Source: Clostridium ihumii AP5
Lineage (GTDB): Bacteria; Bacillota; Clostridia; Clostridiales; Clostridiaceae
NCBI RefSeq assembly: GCF_000612845.1
Contig: NZ_CCAT010000085.1
Location: 1-64,000, forward strand
Direction: 5' to 3'
Length of the DNA stretch: 64,000 nt
Made by a program: the position numbers and the translations under genes
In this document: positions 18,586 to 28,239 of the stretch, in pieces
How positions within the stretch are numbered: the stretch's first letter is position 1
Layout: every line of letters starts with the position of its first letter
The notes under the pieces: model-generated
The model's database searches: none
What the model saw: the letters and a program-made list of their open reading frames with translations, nothing else
Told to the model about the DNA's origin: nothing

Positions 18586-18860
18586 TATATAACTTTTAAT
18601 TTTCTAATTATATTCTTCCATACTTTTTAAAATTTATTAATTATAAATTATATCTTAAAATATAATTTATATGTATTCTTATCTTAATCCCCATATATTT
18701 CAAGTATGAAAATTACTATTTTACGTAAAATCACTTTCAAATTGAATTAATTACTATTAAAATTAACTTAAATATTTTTTATAATACTTTTAAATTCAGA
18801 TATATTTAATTATGTAGTTCTCTTCTAAACATATTAATTTCCCACCTTTTGAGAACTATA
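18586..18860. other. Intergenic AT-rich stretch
   Basis: No gene, promoter or structured element was recognised between repeat copy b and the terminator of the response-regulator gene. Confidence 0.35.
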
Positions 18861-18892
18861 AAAGGAGCAAAGTCATCCTACTTTGCTCCTTT
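18861..18892 (-). terminator. Terminator of the AgrA-like operon
   Basis: A 12-bp perfect stem AAAGGAGCAAAG / CTTTGCTCCTTT with an 8-nt loop. Confidence 0.8.
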
Positions 18893-18904
18893 GAACTTTT
18901 ATTA

Positions 18905-19654
18905 TTAAGATATATTTTTTATTAATTCGCTCATCAATTTTAAAGATACAAAACACTTTTCTCCATTGTTCATATGTATAATTTTATTTTTAGTATCTAT
19001 CTCTTTTATTTTACTCTTATTTACTATATATGATTTATGACTTCTATAAAAATTATCATTTAAATTTTTTTCTATCTCTTTAAGTCTTCCATAAAATTCA
19101 ACTTGCCTATTTTCCGTATGCATAACTATTTTATGCATATTGCTAGATGTTTCAAAAAAAACTATTTCATCAAAATCCATACTTATAACTCTATCATATG
19201 ACTTTATCGTAAATGTATTATTACTCTTTACATCTACATTGTTTAATTTTTTTTTCGCTTTTAACAAGCACTCTCTTATCCTTTTGTTTAAATTTCTATA
19301 ATCTTCTTTAGTTATATAATCCATAGCTTCAATTTTGTATATAAATGTAAGATAGCTCATCTCTATATGAGCAGTTATAAAAATTATAACTCCCATTGAA
19401 TCATATTTTCTTATTTCTGCTGCTAACATAATTCCATTTATATCATCATTCAAATCTACATCTAAAAAATAAACACCTATATCTCTATTCTTACTAACAT
19501 AATCTATAAGTTCTTTAGGACTATCAGTTTCTAAAACTATCTCTAAATCAATGTTATTTTCTTTTCCTACTTGTCTTATTTCTTCACAAACTTTATTTCT
19601 TTGAAATTTATTATCTTCACAAATAAAAATTCTTATAGTTGTCACCCCATTCAA
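18905..19654 (-). CDS. LytTR-family response regulator (AgrA/VirR-like)
   Basis: 249 residues. The receiver domain (about 5-125) has the acidic pair in FICEDN, the phospho-acceptor Asp in VYFLDVDL and the late Lys in DYITKEDY. The C-terminal LytTR DNA-binding domain (about 145-245) contains FYRSHKSYIVNKSKI. Such regulators bind paired 9-12-bp direct repeats two helical turns apart. The gene overlaps the upstream kinase by 4 nt, giving translational coupling. It probably starts at a TTG at 19654; a GTG at 19645 lacks a suitable site. It is a candidate regulator of the micro-peptide promoters, by inference only. Confidence 0.85.
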   Translation of the reverse strand: MNGVTTIRIFICEDNKFQRNKVCEEIRQVGKENNIDLEIVLETDSPKELIDYVSKNRDIGVYFLDVDLNDDINGIMLAAEIRKYDSMGVIIFITAHIEMSYLTFIYKIEAMDYITKEDYRNLNKRIRECLLKAKKKLNNVDVKSNNTFTIKSYDRVISMDFDEIVFFETSSNMHKIVMHTENRQVEFYGRLKEIEKNLNDNFYRSHKSYIVNKSKIKEIDTKNKIIHMNNGEKCFVSLKLMSELIKNIS

Positions 19655-20958
19655 TATATCTCTAATATTTGAATAAATTTATTTTCTTTTATAGATGTAT
19701 CTAATATTACATTGTCATATTTATTTATAATTTCTTTCAAGTTAGAAAGTCCTAATCCCCTATTTTTTCCCTTTGTTGAATAGTTTCTTTCAAAAATTTT
19801 AGATATGTTTGGCACTGATAATTTTCTACAATAATTATTTACAAATATCATTTGAACTGAATTATTATTGATATTATTAACTAATGCTATCTTTATTTCT
19901 GGATTCCTACACTCTACAGCAGCTTCTATGGAATTATCTAATATTATTCCTATAATTCTACAAATATCTAATGCTTCAATATTAATTTTATCTATGCTTC
20001 CTATTATATCAATTGACACTTTTATATTTTGATTTTGTGCAACTATTATTTTAGACGATAAAATTCCTTTAAGTTCTATAGCTTTTATATTTTGTAATCT
20101 TAATATAGAATACTTGTCCATATTTAATTCACACGTAAGTGGCGATATATTTTTTTCAAAAAACTCTTTTAATCCTGACATATCATTTTCTTCTATATAT
20201 CCTGCCATAGATGTGATAATATTAGTATGATCATGCTTGAATTTTCTAAATGTCAAATATAAATCCTCTAAATTTTTTGTATATTCTCTTAAGTTTTCTA
20301 ATTGATTTATATCATCTTTCAATTTAATTTCTTTTTTTACTGTACTTAATACAGAAAAAACTACTACTAAGAGAAGTATAAAATATGTTATAAATAATGC
20401 ACCATTAACTTTTACAAGATTGCTAGATGGAGTATATCCTTCGTTTAATATAATATTAATATAATAAATAACTACTGTTAAAATTAATATTATCACTATT
20501 AATATGCATGTTTTAAATCTCAAATACATTTCCATTGACGATACCTTTTTTCTTATAAAAAAACCTAAAACTAAACTTATTAAATAACTTATAAGATAAA
20601 CAAGTATCCACATAGATAAATATTCAAGAAATCCTATACTTTCAAATATGTCCACATTAAATACTTCAATTGCTATTAATTCTCTAACATAATCACTTAC
20701 AACAAAAATTATTGTAGAAAATATAGAAGTTATAATTCCTGTTAAAACTATTTTTTGTTGTAAATACATCATCAATACTACACTTAAATTAACAACTAGG
20801 ATTATTAACCCATTATTTATAAGTCCTATGGTTCCAGCTATTAAACTAACTACACCAATCCATAAAATCATATTCTTTTTTTCAAACTTTACTATTGATA
20901 AATTTAAAACACATATATATATACTTATGGAAAATAATAATGCATAAATATACCCCAT
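19651..20958 (-). CDS. AgrC-like membrane histidine kinase (GHKL type)
   Basis: 435 residues. Six or so hydrophobic helices fill the first 200 residues, followed by a dimerisation segment with the H-box KFKHDHTNIITS and a C-terminal ATPase domain (N-box LDNSIEAAVE, G-box GLGLSNLKEI). This is the HPK10 layout of AgrC, which senses cyclic peptides. No agrB or agrD lies beside it, so it may sense a peptide made elsewhere or another ligand. It forms a two-gene operon with the response regulator. Confidence 0.85.
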   Translation of the reverse strand: MGYIYALLFSISIYICVLNLSIVKFEKKNMILWIGVVSLIAGTIGLINNGLIILVVNLSVVLMMYLQQKIVLTGIITSIFSTIIFVVSDYVRELIAIEVFNVDIFESIGFLEYLSMWILVYLISYLISLVLGFFIRKKVSSMEMYLRFKTCILIVIILILTVVIYYINIILNEGYTPSSNLVKVNGALFITYFILLLVVVFSVLSTVKKEIKLKDDINQLENLREYTKNLEDLYLTFRKFKHDHTNIITSMAGYIEENDMSGLKEFFEKNISPLTCELNMDKYSILRLQNIKAIELKGILSSKIIVAQNQNIKVSIDIIGSIDKINIEALDICRIIGIILDNSIEAAVECRNPEIKIALVNNINNNSVQMIFVNNYCRKLSVPNISKIFERNYSTKGKNRGLGLSNLKEIINKYDNVILDTSIKENKFIQILEIY

Positions 20959-21265
20959 GTTTAATTCACACCTTATCTTTCTAAATTAATATAGTTTTAG
21001 CTTGAATATTATTTGAATTTAAATCACACCTAAACTAAAACTTAATTTTCAACTCTATTGTTATAAAATTAAAAATATAAATTATTCCCAAATCATTTTA
21101 ATTATACATTTGAGTGCATATATTAATCACTCCATTTTTGAAATGTTGATTATTTTCTGATTAATTCACAAAAAACATTTTTGTCAACTTTTTTTGTAAA
21201 ATATTTCATTTATATAATACCATAAAATAATTAAATTTAACATCCATTTGTTCTATACATAAAAT
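20959..21265. other. Intergenic region upstream of the AgrC-like kinase
   Basis: A TTGACA hexamer on the minus strand near 21190 is a possible -35, but no convincing -10 was found at the right spacing. No gene was seen. Confidence 0.35.
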
Positions 21266-21311
21266 AAACTATTCATTAAAATTTATTTTTATTTATATTA
21301 ATGAATAGTTT
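21266..21311 (-). terminator. Terminator of citXG
   Basis: A 14-bp perfect stem AAACTATTCATTAA / TTAATGAATAGTTT with an AT-rich loop. Confidence 0.65.
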
Positions 21312-21334
21312 TTAAGTTCTACTAAAATTTCATT

Positions 21335-22603
21335 TTAAAAAAACATACCTTTAACTTTTCTTAGAAATATAATTATTGCTAATAAATCAGCTGATCCTCC
21401 TGGACTTATATATTCTTCTATATACCTTTTTTCTAATATAAATGCTTCTTTTTTTCCTTCTTCTGTTTTCATACCGCCTAAACTTAAAATTGTTTTAGCA
21501 TCATTTTTTACATTTTTCAAAGTATTTATATCATGCCTATGAACAATAGTGCTATCTTCTACTTTTGACATAAGTTCTAATAAAATTTGAACATTTAAAT
21601 CATTATTTTTAAGTACTGATAATTCATATTTAGGAAGTACATCATTAAATACTACTGTTAACCCCTCTTTTATCTCACCTCTAATTCCTGTAAAACCATC
21701 ATTTATATATAACTTTTCTCCATGTGTCATTGGTTTATTTGTGTCTATCTTTTTGAAATCATCTAATATATCCTTAACCATTTCCTTCATGTACTCTTGA
21801 ATATATTCAAAAGTTTTATTGTCATATAAAACTTTTCCTACAACTGAAGAAATTATTCCCATAAGAAATATCATTCCCTTATGTGTGTTAACACCCTCAG
21901 TTGCCTTAAACATTTCTTTTTCGCATTCAACTCCAATTTTTCTTATATCTTTAAATATCTCTTCTAATCTTTTATAAGAATACCCTACTTTTATCATTTC
22001 TCTTATATATGGAGTTATTGCAAAGGAGCTTTTTAAAAATGTGTAATAATCCATATCCTTATGAGATCCCATAGTAGCTGGAGATACAAGACCAAAAGAT
22101 GGCATAGCTGAAACCTCACTAATCATTGCATTTAAAGCTTCTTGGGATATTCTATAACTTATATCTTCCCTAGTTTCTATGTATTTTAAATACTCATTAT
22201 GTAAAAGTCTAAAGTATTCATTTATTTCTTTCATACTGCATTTATCATTATTCTGTAAATTTATTTTCTCTATTTCATTATCTATAAGATATAAGATATC
22301 CATATCTATGCATTTACCTAATATATGATTATTTTTTATACTTCTCATGCTCACTTCTAAATCACCAGGTATTACATCTAATACAAATTTCACATTCTTA
22401 CTCATTTCTTTATTATAACTATACTTATCTATTATATAATTTTCATATAAATCATCTATTTCTCTCTCTATAATTGTTACAATTTCATTTTCAAAATAAG
22501 TACATTCTTGTTCACCTTTATAACTTATCTTTAATGTTAAAACTGACTTTTTATATTTTTTAACTAATATTTCTTCATTCTGATTTGTTTCCATTTTACT
22601 CAT
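21335..22603 (-). CDS. citXG: Bifunctional CitX/CitG-like citrate lyase cofactor synthesis protein
   Basis: 422 residues. The first 125 resemble CitX (apo-citrate lyase phosphoribosyl-dephospho-CoA transferase) and the rest CitG (triphosphoribosyl-dephospho-CoA synthase), with GLVSPATMGSHKDMDYYTF, GVNTHKGMIF, THGE, GIRGE and SPGGSADLLA. Together they build and attach the prosthetic group of citrate lyase. The citrate lyase genes citDEF are not in this window, so either they lie elsewhere or the fusion serves another acyl-carrier subunit. Start ATG behind AGAGAAG. Confidence 0.85.
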   Translation of the reverse strand: MSKMETNQNEEILVKKYKKSVLTLKISYKGEQECTYFENEIVTIIEREIDDLYENYIIDKYSYNKEMSKNVKFVLDVIPGDLEVSMRSIKNNHILGKCIDMDILYLIDNEIEKINLQNNDKCSMKEINEYFRLLHNEYLKYIETREDISYRISQEALNAMISEVSAMPSFGLVSPATMGSHKDMDYYTFLKSSFAITPYIREMIKVGYSYKRLEEIFKDIRKIGVECEKEMFKATEGVNTHKGMIFLMGIISSVVGKVLYDNKTFEYIQEYMKEMVKDILDDFKKIDTNKPMTHGEKLYINDGFTGIRGEIKEGLTVVFNDVLPKYELSVLKNNDLNVQILLELMSKVEDSTIVHRHDINTLKNVKNDAKTILSLGGMKTEEGKKEAFILEKRYIEEYISPGGSADLLAIIIFLRKVKGMFF

Positions 22604-22856
22604 AACTTCTCTTTCAAATTTCTAAATAATATTTAATACATATCTAGAAAAATTCCTTTCTCAACTACAGTTTTTCAATTAAATTCTTTGTTTTTTATTA
22701 TACCATCTCTTCATTTTTGTTTTAATATTTATATATTTAAATTTAAAATAATATATCATTATTGATGATAATCTAAAAAAACACTAATAATTTATATCCT
22801 ATTTAATTATTTAACTTATTTTCTTATATAATACTAATTTTTAGATATTTTTAGAC

Positions 22857-22873
22857 TTTGACCTTCTTTGACT
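22857..22873. promoter_or_regulatory. CtsR operator of hsp20
   Basis: Read on the minus strand, AGTCAAA-GAA-GGTCAAA matches the CtsR heptad direct repeat (A/GGTCAAA-NAN-A/GGTCAAA). Its plus-strand TTGACT also forms a possible -35 for hsp20, so a bound repressor would block the promoter. Confidence 0.75.
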
Positions 22874-22931
22874 TTTAGTTTAATATATAAATATAGTTTA
22901 GATAACTTAATTTATATAGGAGGTTTTTAGT

Positions 22932-23372
22932 ATGTTTGGATTAGTACCTTTTAGAAAAAATTTAATAAATTCTAATGTTAATTCTTTTGACAATTTTATT
23001 TCTAATTTCTTTAATGATGACTTTTTAACTTCATCAAATATGATGGGAAACTTCAAAGCTGATATTAAAGAAACACCTAATGAATACATCATAGATGCAG
23101 AATTACCTGGAATAAAAAAAGAAGATATAACTATTGATTATAAAAATAATTATTTAACTGTTTCAGCTAATAGACAAGAAGTTATTGAAGAAAATAATGA
23201 TAATTATATAAGAAAAGAAAGACATTACGGCAATTTTTCTAGAAGCTTTTACATTGATGACATAGATAAAATTTCAGTAAATGCTAGATTCGATAATGGT
23301 ATTTTATCAATAGTTCTGCCTAAATTAAACAATAAATTTATTGATAACTCTACTAGAATTAGAATTGATTAA
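22932..23372 (+). CDS. hsp18: Hsp20/alpha-crystallin small heat-shock protein
   Basis: 146 residues. The alpha-crystallin domain (about 38-135) contains the strand ADIKETPNEYIIDAELPGIKKEDI, with the conserved A-LPG-KKEDI core, and a GIL motif in FDNGILSIVLPKL. The opening MFGLVPFRKN is typical of clostridial Hsp18. The product forms oligomers that hold unfolded proteins. The ATG follows AGGAGG by 8 nt; a CtsR site lies about 60 bp upstream, indicating heat-shock control. Monocistronic, ending in a shared terminator. Confidence 0.92.
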   Translation: MFGLVPFRKNLINSNVNSFDNFISNFFNDDFLTSSNMMGNFKADIKETPNEYIIDAELPGIKKEDITIDYKNNYLTVSANRQEVIEENNDNYIRKERHYGNFSRSFYIDDIDKISVNARFDNGILSIVLPKLNNKFIDNSTRIRID

Positions 23373-23386
23373 AATAAATAAGTTTT

Positions 23387-23438
23387 ATATATAGTAAAAA
23401 GAGAATTGAAAAATCTTCAATTCTCTTTTTACTATATA
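23387..23438. terminator. Bidirectional terminator
   Basis: A stem of about 22 bp, nearly perfect (arms TATATAGTAAAAAGAGAATT and its complement), lies between convergent hsp20 and the azoreductase gene. Confidence 0.85.
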
Positions 23439-23458
23439 TAATTCTATCTTTCCAATTA

Positions 23459-24106
23459 TTAAGCTTTTATTTCCTCTGCTATTTTAGTTACTTTTTCAAG
23501 ACTTTCTTCTATAGCTTTATTTTTTTCTTCTTCTGTAAATCCAGTTCCATCTACTAATATTTCTTTAAAATGTTCTATTCCCATAAATTTCATTATATCT
23601 TCAACATAATTTAATCCTTTATTTAATGCTTTTTTTAGTATCCATGGAATACTAGCTCCAGATGATTGTATATAAATCATAGTTCTATCTTTATCATTTA
23701 ATAATCCGTCTACTTTGTCTTGTGCTATTTTTATTGTTTTCCCATCTTGTATTACACAATCTATATACTCTTTTAAAGGTGCAGGAAATGATAAACTCCA
23801 CATTGGAGCTGCAATAACATAAACATCTGCCTCCTTAAATTGATTACATAATGCTATTATTTTTCTAACTTCTTTTTGCTCTTTTTCATCTAATTTTTTT
23901 AAATCATAATCATTTAAAAGACAATTTCTCTTTTCAAAATATTGATATTCTAAACGTGGTATATGTGCTTCATATAAATCTAACTCCTGAAGTTCAAAAT
24001 CATCATGACAATCTAAAAACTTGTTTACAAATGCTCTACCAACAGTTTTGCTAGCTGAAAGTTCTTCTGGCTTTGAATTTACTGTAATGTATAATAATTT
24101 TTTCAT
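23459..24106 (-). CDS. azoR: FMN-dependent NADH-azoreductase/quinone reductase
   Basis: 215 residues with a flavodoxin-like fold: the phosphate-binding start YITVNSKPEELSASKTVGRAF, the APMWSLSFPAPLKEYIDCV segment that cradles FMN, and YIQSSG. Family members reduce quinones and azo compounds with NADH. ATG start behind AGGAGATGAA. Upstream is a MITE-like repeat; no partner gene is adjacent, so it appears to be a single-gene unit. Confidence 0.85.
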   Translation of the reverse strand: MKKLLYITVNSKPEELSASKTVGRAFVNKFLDCHDDFELQELDLYEAHIPRLEYQYFEKRNCLLNDYDLKKLDEKEQKEVRKIIALCNQFKEADVYVIAAPMWSLSFPAPLKEYIDCVIQDGKTIKIAQDKVDGLLNDKDRTMIYIQSSGASIPWILKKALNKGLNYVEDIMKFMGIEHFKEILVDGTGFTEEEKNKAIEESLEKVTKIAEEIKA

Positions 24107-24167
24107 AAGTTCATCTCCTAATATTTTTTATAAACATATTTTTAACCTATTTCAAAATTAAATACAT

Positions 24168-24410
24168 TATAGGGGTCCAAGTTCAAATTCAAAATAGTAT
24201 ATTTATCAAATATACTACTGATCTTGCAGTTTATTCCATTGTTATATTCGAAACCAATTAACGATTAACAATGATGGTTAATATTATTCACTTCGTTCTT
24301 AATATTTATGAATAGAAATACCTAAAAACTACGTTTTTATATTGTTTTCAATCTAATTTGCTGTGCAAATTTAATAAAAAATCATTATTTAAAATTGGAT
24401 TCCTATAGTG
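24168..24410 (+). repeat. MITE-like repeat, copy c
   Basis: Starts TATAGGGGTCCAAGTT and runs through the family core (CACTTCGTTCTTAATATT, CCTAAAAACTACGTTTTTAT, AATAAAAAATCATTATTTAA) to a broken right end (TTGGATTCCTATAG). It fills most of the gap between the azoreductase and cobN genes. Confidence 0.75.
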
Positions 24411-24425
24411 TTCCAATTTAATAGT

Positions 24426-27400
24426 TTATATTTCTTCTTCTATTGCACCCTCTATTTCTAAGCATGTTTTTCTTAATTTTTTTAGCACATCTTCACTTGT
24501 ATTCCAATACCCTCTTTGATTACATTCTATTAAAGTTTCTACCATTTCAAAATATGCCCATTTATTATTTTCTTTTAATATATTTTTTAGATTTTCATCT
24601 TCTATATAAGTTGTATTCATATTATCAAAAATCCAATTTTCAACTTTATTAGTTGTTGCTGCAAGTCCTAATATATTTTCAAATCTCTTTTTAATTTCTT
24701 GTACTCCATGATATTTATGTTCTACCATTGAATTTATCCACTTCGGATTTAATAACCTTGTTCTTGACCCTCTTAGAATTGCTTTATCTACAGTTTGAGT
24801 TTCTATAATATGTGATGTGGTATCTGTAATATATACTTCCGCTTTTTCTCCCCTTGTTATTTCAACTGATTTTGAAAGTCCACCAAAAAACTCATAAAAA
24901 TGATCCAAATCGGTAACTTCATATTCTGGATTGCTTCTTACTTGTGATATTAACTCTACAGATTTTATATTTCCTTCAAATAATTTATCACACTTTTTTC
25001 CTCTATAGTTTTTAGTGTATATATGATTTAATTTATCTATATAAGACTTTCCAAATATCTCTTCCTCAATCCAATTTTTACTTTCTACTATAGATGTTAA
25101 ATTTGTTCCATACTCACCTTCTTCTGGACCAAATATTCTTCCTATTGACAGTTCTCTTGCTATTTTTTCATCATAGACATCATCTAATAAATTTTTTAAA
25201 ATAACATCACTTTCATATTTAAAGTAATTCTCCTCATAATTTTCATCTAATGATTGTAATTTTTCAAATATCTCATTAAATGAATTTAAAAGATTTGGAA
25301 ACATATCTCTAAAGAATCCACAAATATTTATAACAACATTTATTCTTGGTCTTCCTAATTCACTTACTGGTATTATTTTAAATTTAGTATTAAATGGATT
25401 ACTATTATCCACCTTAACCCCTAAATAATGAAGTATTTGTCCAACAGTTTCTCCTTGTGTTCTTGATGTTTCAAGCCCCCAAAGTATTGTTGCTATAGTT
25501 TTAGGATATTTATTATATTTACCTTTGTATTCCTTTATTGTATTTTCAGCTATTTCTTTTCCTCTATTGTAAGCTGATACAGTTGGAACCATCCTAGGAT
25601 CAAATTGATATATGTTATAACCAGATGGTAGTATATCTGGATTTCTTATAATATCACCTGCAAGTTTAGCTTCTAGATACTCGCCATTTAAAACCTTATT
25701 CAATCCTTCTAATTCTTCACATTTCATAGATTTTAAATAAAATTCATATGAAAAATTCAACATTTCTTCTATCTCCTGTTTTTTATCTAAAATATTTAAA
25801 TCTCTCAATGAATTTTCAAAATCAGTATTTTTTGTCTTTTGAAGTAAGTATTTATTTATTATATTATCTGAAATAACCTTTATTTTTTCTCTATCACTTA
25901 CTAAATTTTTCTTAATTATTTCATCAAAGTTAATATTTAAACTTTCAGCAATTATTCTTTCTAAAGATTTAATATCACCTCTATCATAACTAGAAATAAT
26001 TTTCATATAAGCTTTAGCTTCTTCCTCACTATATCCTTTTCCAAAAACATGTAACCCCTTAGGTATTAATGATGTTTTTATTTTGTATAATTCTTTTTCT
26101 ATATCATCATAGCTTTCATATTCTAAATTTAACTTATTAGCCTTACATTTTATTAGCTCATCAATTTCACTTAGTCTTACTTTGTTGGATATTTTGCACT
26201 GATTATATTCAGATATTAAACTTTCTAAACTTATGTATTCACCATATATATCACTTTCATCCATTGGTGGTGTTTGATAACTAACAATTGTAGCACTACT
26301 TCTCCTTTTAGCTATCACACCTTCTGATGGATTTCCAATATAATAAAGATATATATGGGGAATTGTTCCTATAAGCTTATCTGGAAAACATGAACTACTC
26401 ATAGCTAATTCTTTACCTTTTAAAAACTCTAAAGTTCCATGAGTTCCTATATGAATTATAGCATCAGCTTTAAATTCTTCTCTTAACCATTTATAAAAGG
26501 CAATATATTGATGATGTGGTGGAATTGACTTATCATGATATACTTTTTCTATATCTTCATGAATACCTCTAGATGGTTGTATTCCAATAAATACATTCTT
26601 ATTTAATATTCCAGGTATTAGAAAGTCATTTTTAAAAGTCATTATTTCTCCTGGACTTTTTCCCCACTGTTCTTCCATTTCTTTTTTGTATGATTGATTT
26701 TTTAATTCTTCATCATAATTATTTTTATTGTATTTTATAATTTCACTATTTTTATTATATTCTTTCCATCTTGGTGAATTAACAAATTCTTTAGTAAACC
26801 TGTTTATAAGTTCATCTGCTTCAATTTCATTTGTACTATATCCTTGTAATTTCATAAATTTCAATATGTTACTTATAGACTCACAAGTATTTAAAAGTGC
26901 TCCACCAAATATATTTCCTTCTCCAGGAGGATAATTGTAACCTATTATTGCTATCTTTTTTTCATTATTGCTTTTAATTTGTAAGTTTATTAAGTTTTTA
27001 GCCATCTCTACAACTTTTTCACATCTATCATCTATAATTGTGAGTTCATTTATAACTACCTCTAATTCATTATCTTTTGAGATTTTTTTCATTGCACCTA
27101 TTGGTAATAAATCTATACACCCATCTAGTTCTGGAAGCATAACATTAATTAAAAATTCCATTCCATTTAATCCTTCTATAGAATCTATCCATTCATCTAC
27201 ATACTTTTTATTCATAAAAAATGGATGAATTATAGGTACATTAAAATCTTTTAACAAATTTACACCTGAATCAGCATCACCACCCATAGGTCCTTGTGTA
27301 AATCTAAATGGCATAAAACTTATAAATAAATTTATTTTTAAACCTAAATTTATAAATATATTTTTAAGTTCTTTGCCACGCTCCACTGCCGCTCCTGGAA

Positions 27401-28211
27401 ATGCAATAGGTATTATATTTGCTATTTTTTCAAATTTAACTTTAATTTCACCTACACATTTATGTGTTTTATTAGGATAATTATGGCTATAAAAAAGTAT
27501 AACTATATTAGGCTTAGATTCATCAAAATCATTTTCCTTTTTATATTCATCATAGTTTTCATAAGTTTTTTTATCCTCTGGCCTACATATAGTTGTATTT
27601 TCTATCAATTTAGGATTTTCTAGTTTAGGTAAATTCTTATGTCCACCATATTCTTTTAATATTAAATAAAATAAATTTCTTATATCTTCTTTAGTTCCAC
27701 TTTTCCAATAATTTAATAGTGTTTTATAGTTTTTCATATCCTTCATATTAAAACCCTTTAAACACATACTTATCATAGCTTTCATACTCATCATTGAAGT
27801 CATCTGTTTCATTGATGGTTTCTTGCCAATCATCATAGTTTTCATATCATCCATAGACAATTTTTTATCACCCATTGCCTCTTTTAAATCCCTTATACAA
27901 AAACCACCCAGTTTAGTTAAACCCATTATTTCTCTATTTTCTCCACCTATAGATATAACATTGTTTTTGTTGTTAAAATTTGAGTAAAGATACTCACTAA
28001 TTTCATGATTTGCACCCATAAGATCAAAAATTATAAAATCAGCTTTATTCATATACTTTGCCATCTTGATAATTTTTTCATCATTTACATATCTATCAAC
28101 AGAAAAAAGTTTTATTTCTAATATATTGTTGAATTCATCATTTATTTCTCTATTTAAATCTACTATCTCTCTTATTATAGAATTAGATACAGTTGCAATA
28201 AAAATCTTCAT
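24426..28211 (-). CDS. cobN: CobN-like cobaltochelatase large subunit
   Basis: 1261 residues, the usual size of CobN/ChlH chelatase subunits. Recognisable parts include the GGAL-NTCESISN segment, GIQPSRG, the HIGTHGTLEFLKGKELAMS motif (key histidines) and the late WGLETSRTQGETVGQILHYLG. CobN inserts cobalt into the corrin ring with ATPase partners CobS/CobT or a ChlI/ChlD pair; none are nearby. It is the last gene of a cobalamin-riboswitch operon behind btuF, btuC and btuD, starting 28 bp after btuD with AGGAGATTAAGTT before the ATG. The role in corrinoid use or salvage is inferred from this placement. Confidence 0.85.
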   Translation of the reverse strand: MKIFIATVSNSIIREIVDLNREINDEFNNILEIKLFSVDRYVNDEKIIKMAKYMNKADFIIFDLMGANHEISEYLYSNFNNKNNVISIGGENREIMGLTKLGGFCIRDLKEAMGDKKLSMDDMKTMMIGKKPSMKQMTSMMSMKAMISMCLKGFNMKDMKNYKTLLNYWKSGTKEDIRNLFYLILKEYGGHKNLPKLENPKLIENTTICRPEDKKTYENYDEYKKENDFDESKPNIVILFYSHNYPNKTHKCVGEIKVKFEKIANIIPIAFPGAAVERGKELKNIFINLGLKINLFISFMPFRFTQGPMGGDADSGVNLLKDFNVPIIHPFFMNKKYVDEWIDSIEGLNGMEFLINVMLPELDGCIDLLPIGAMKKISKDNELEVVINELTIIDDRCEKVVEMAKNLINLQIKSNNEKKIAIIGYNYPPGEGNIFGGALLNTCESISNILKFMKLQGYSTNEIEADELINRFTKEFVNSPRWKEYNKNSEIIKYNKNNYDEELKNQSYKKEMEEQWGKSPGEIMTFKNDFLIPGILNKNVFIGIQPSRGIHEDIEKVYHDKSIPPHHQYIAFYKWLREEFKADAIIHIGTHGTLEFLKGKELAMSSSCFPDKLIGTIPHIYLYYIGNPSEGVIAKRRSSATIVSYQTPPMDESDIYGEYISLESLISEYNQCKISNKVRLSEIDELIKCKANKLNLEYESYDDIEKELYKIKTSLIPKGLHVFGKGYSEEEAKAYMKIISSYDRGDIKSLERIIAESLNINFDEIIKKNLVSDREKIKVISDNIINKYLLQKTKNTDFENSLRDLNILDKKQEIEEMLNFSYEFYLKSMKCEELEGLNKVLNGEYLEAKLAGDIIRNPDILPSGYNIYQFDPRMVPTVSAYNRGKEIAENTIKEYKGKYNKYPKTIATILWGLETSRTQGETVGQILHYLGVKVDNSNPFNTKFKIIPVSELGRPRINVVINICGFFRDMFPNLLNSFNEIFEKLQSLDENYEENYFKYESDVILKNLLDDVYDEKIARELSIGRIFGPEEGEYGTNLTSIVESKNWIEEEIFGKSYIDKLNHIYTKNYRGKKCDKLFEGNIKSVELISQVRSNPEYEVTDLDHFYEFFGGLSKSVEITRGEKAEVYITDTTSHIIETQTVDKAILRGSRTRLLNPKWINSMVEHKYHGVQEIKKRFENILGLAATTNKVENWIFDNMNTTYIEDENLKNILKENNKWAYFEMVETLIECNQRGYWNTSEDVLKKLRKTCLEIEGAIEEEI

Positions 28212-28239
28212 AACTTAATCTCCTATAAATTATTAATAA

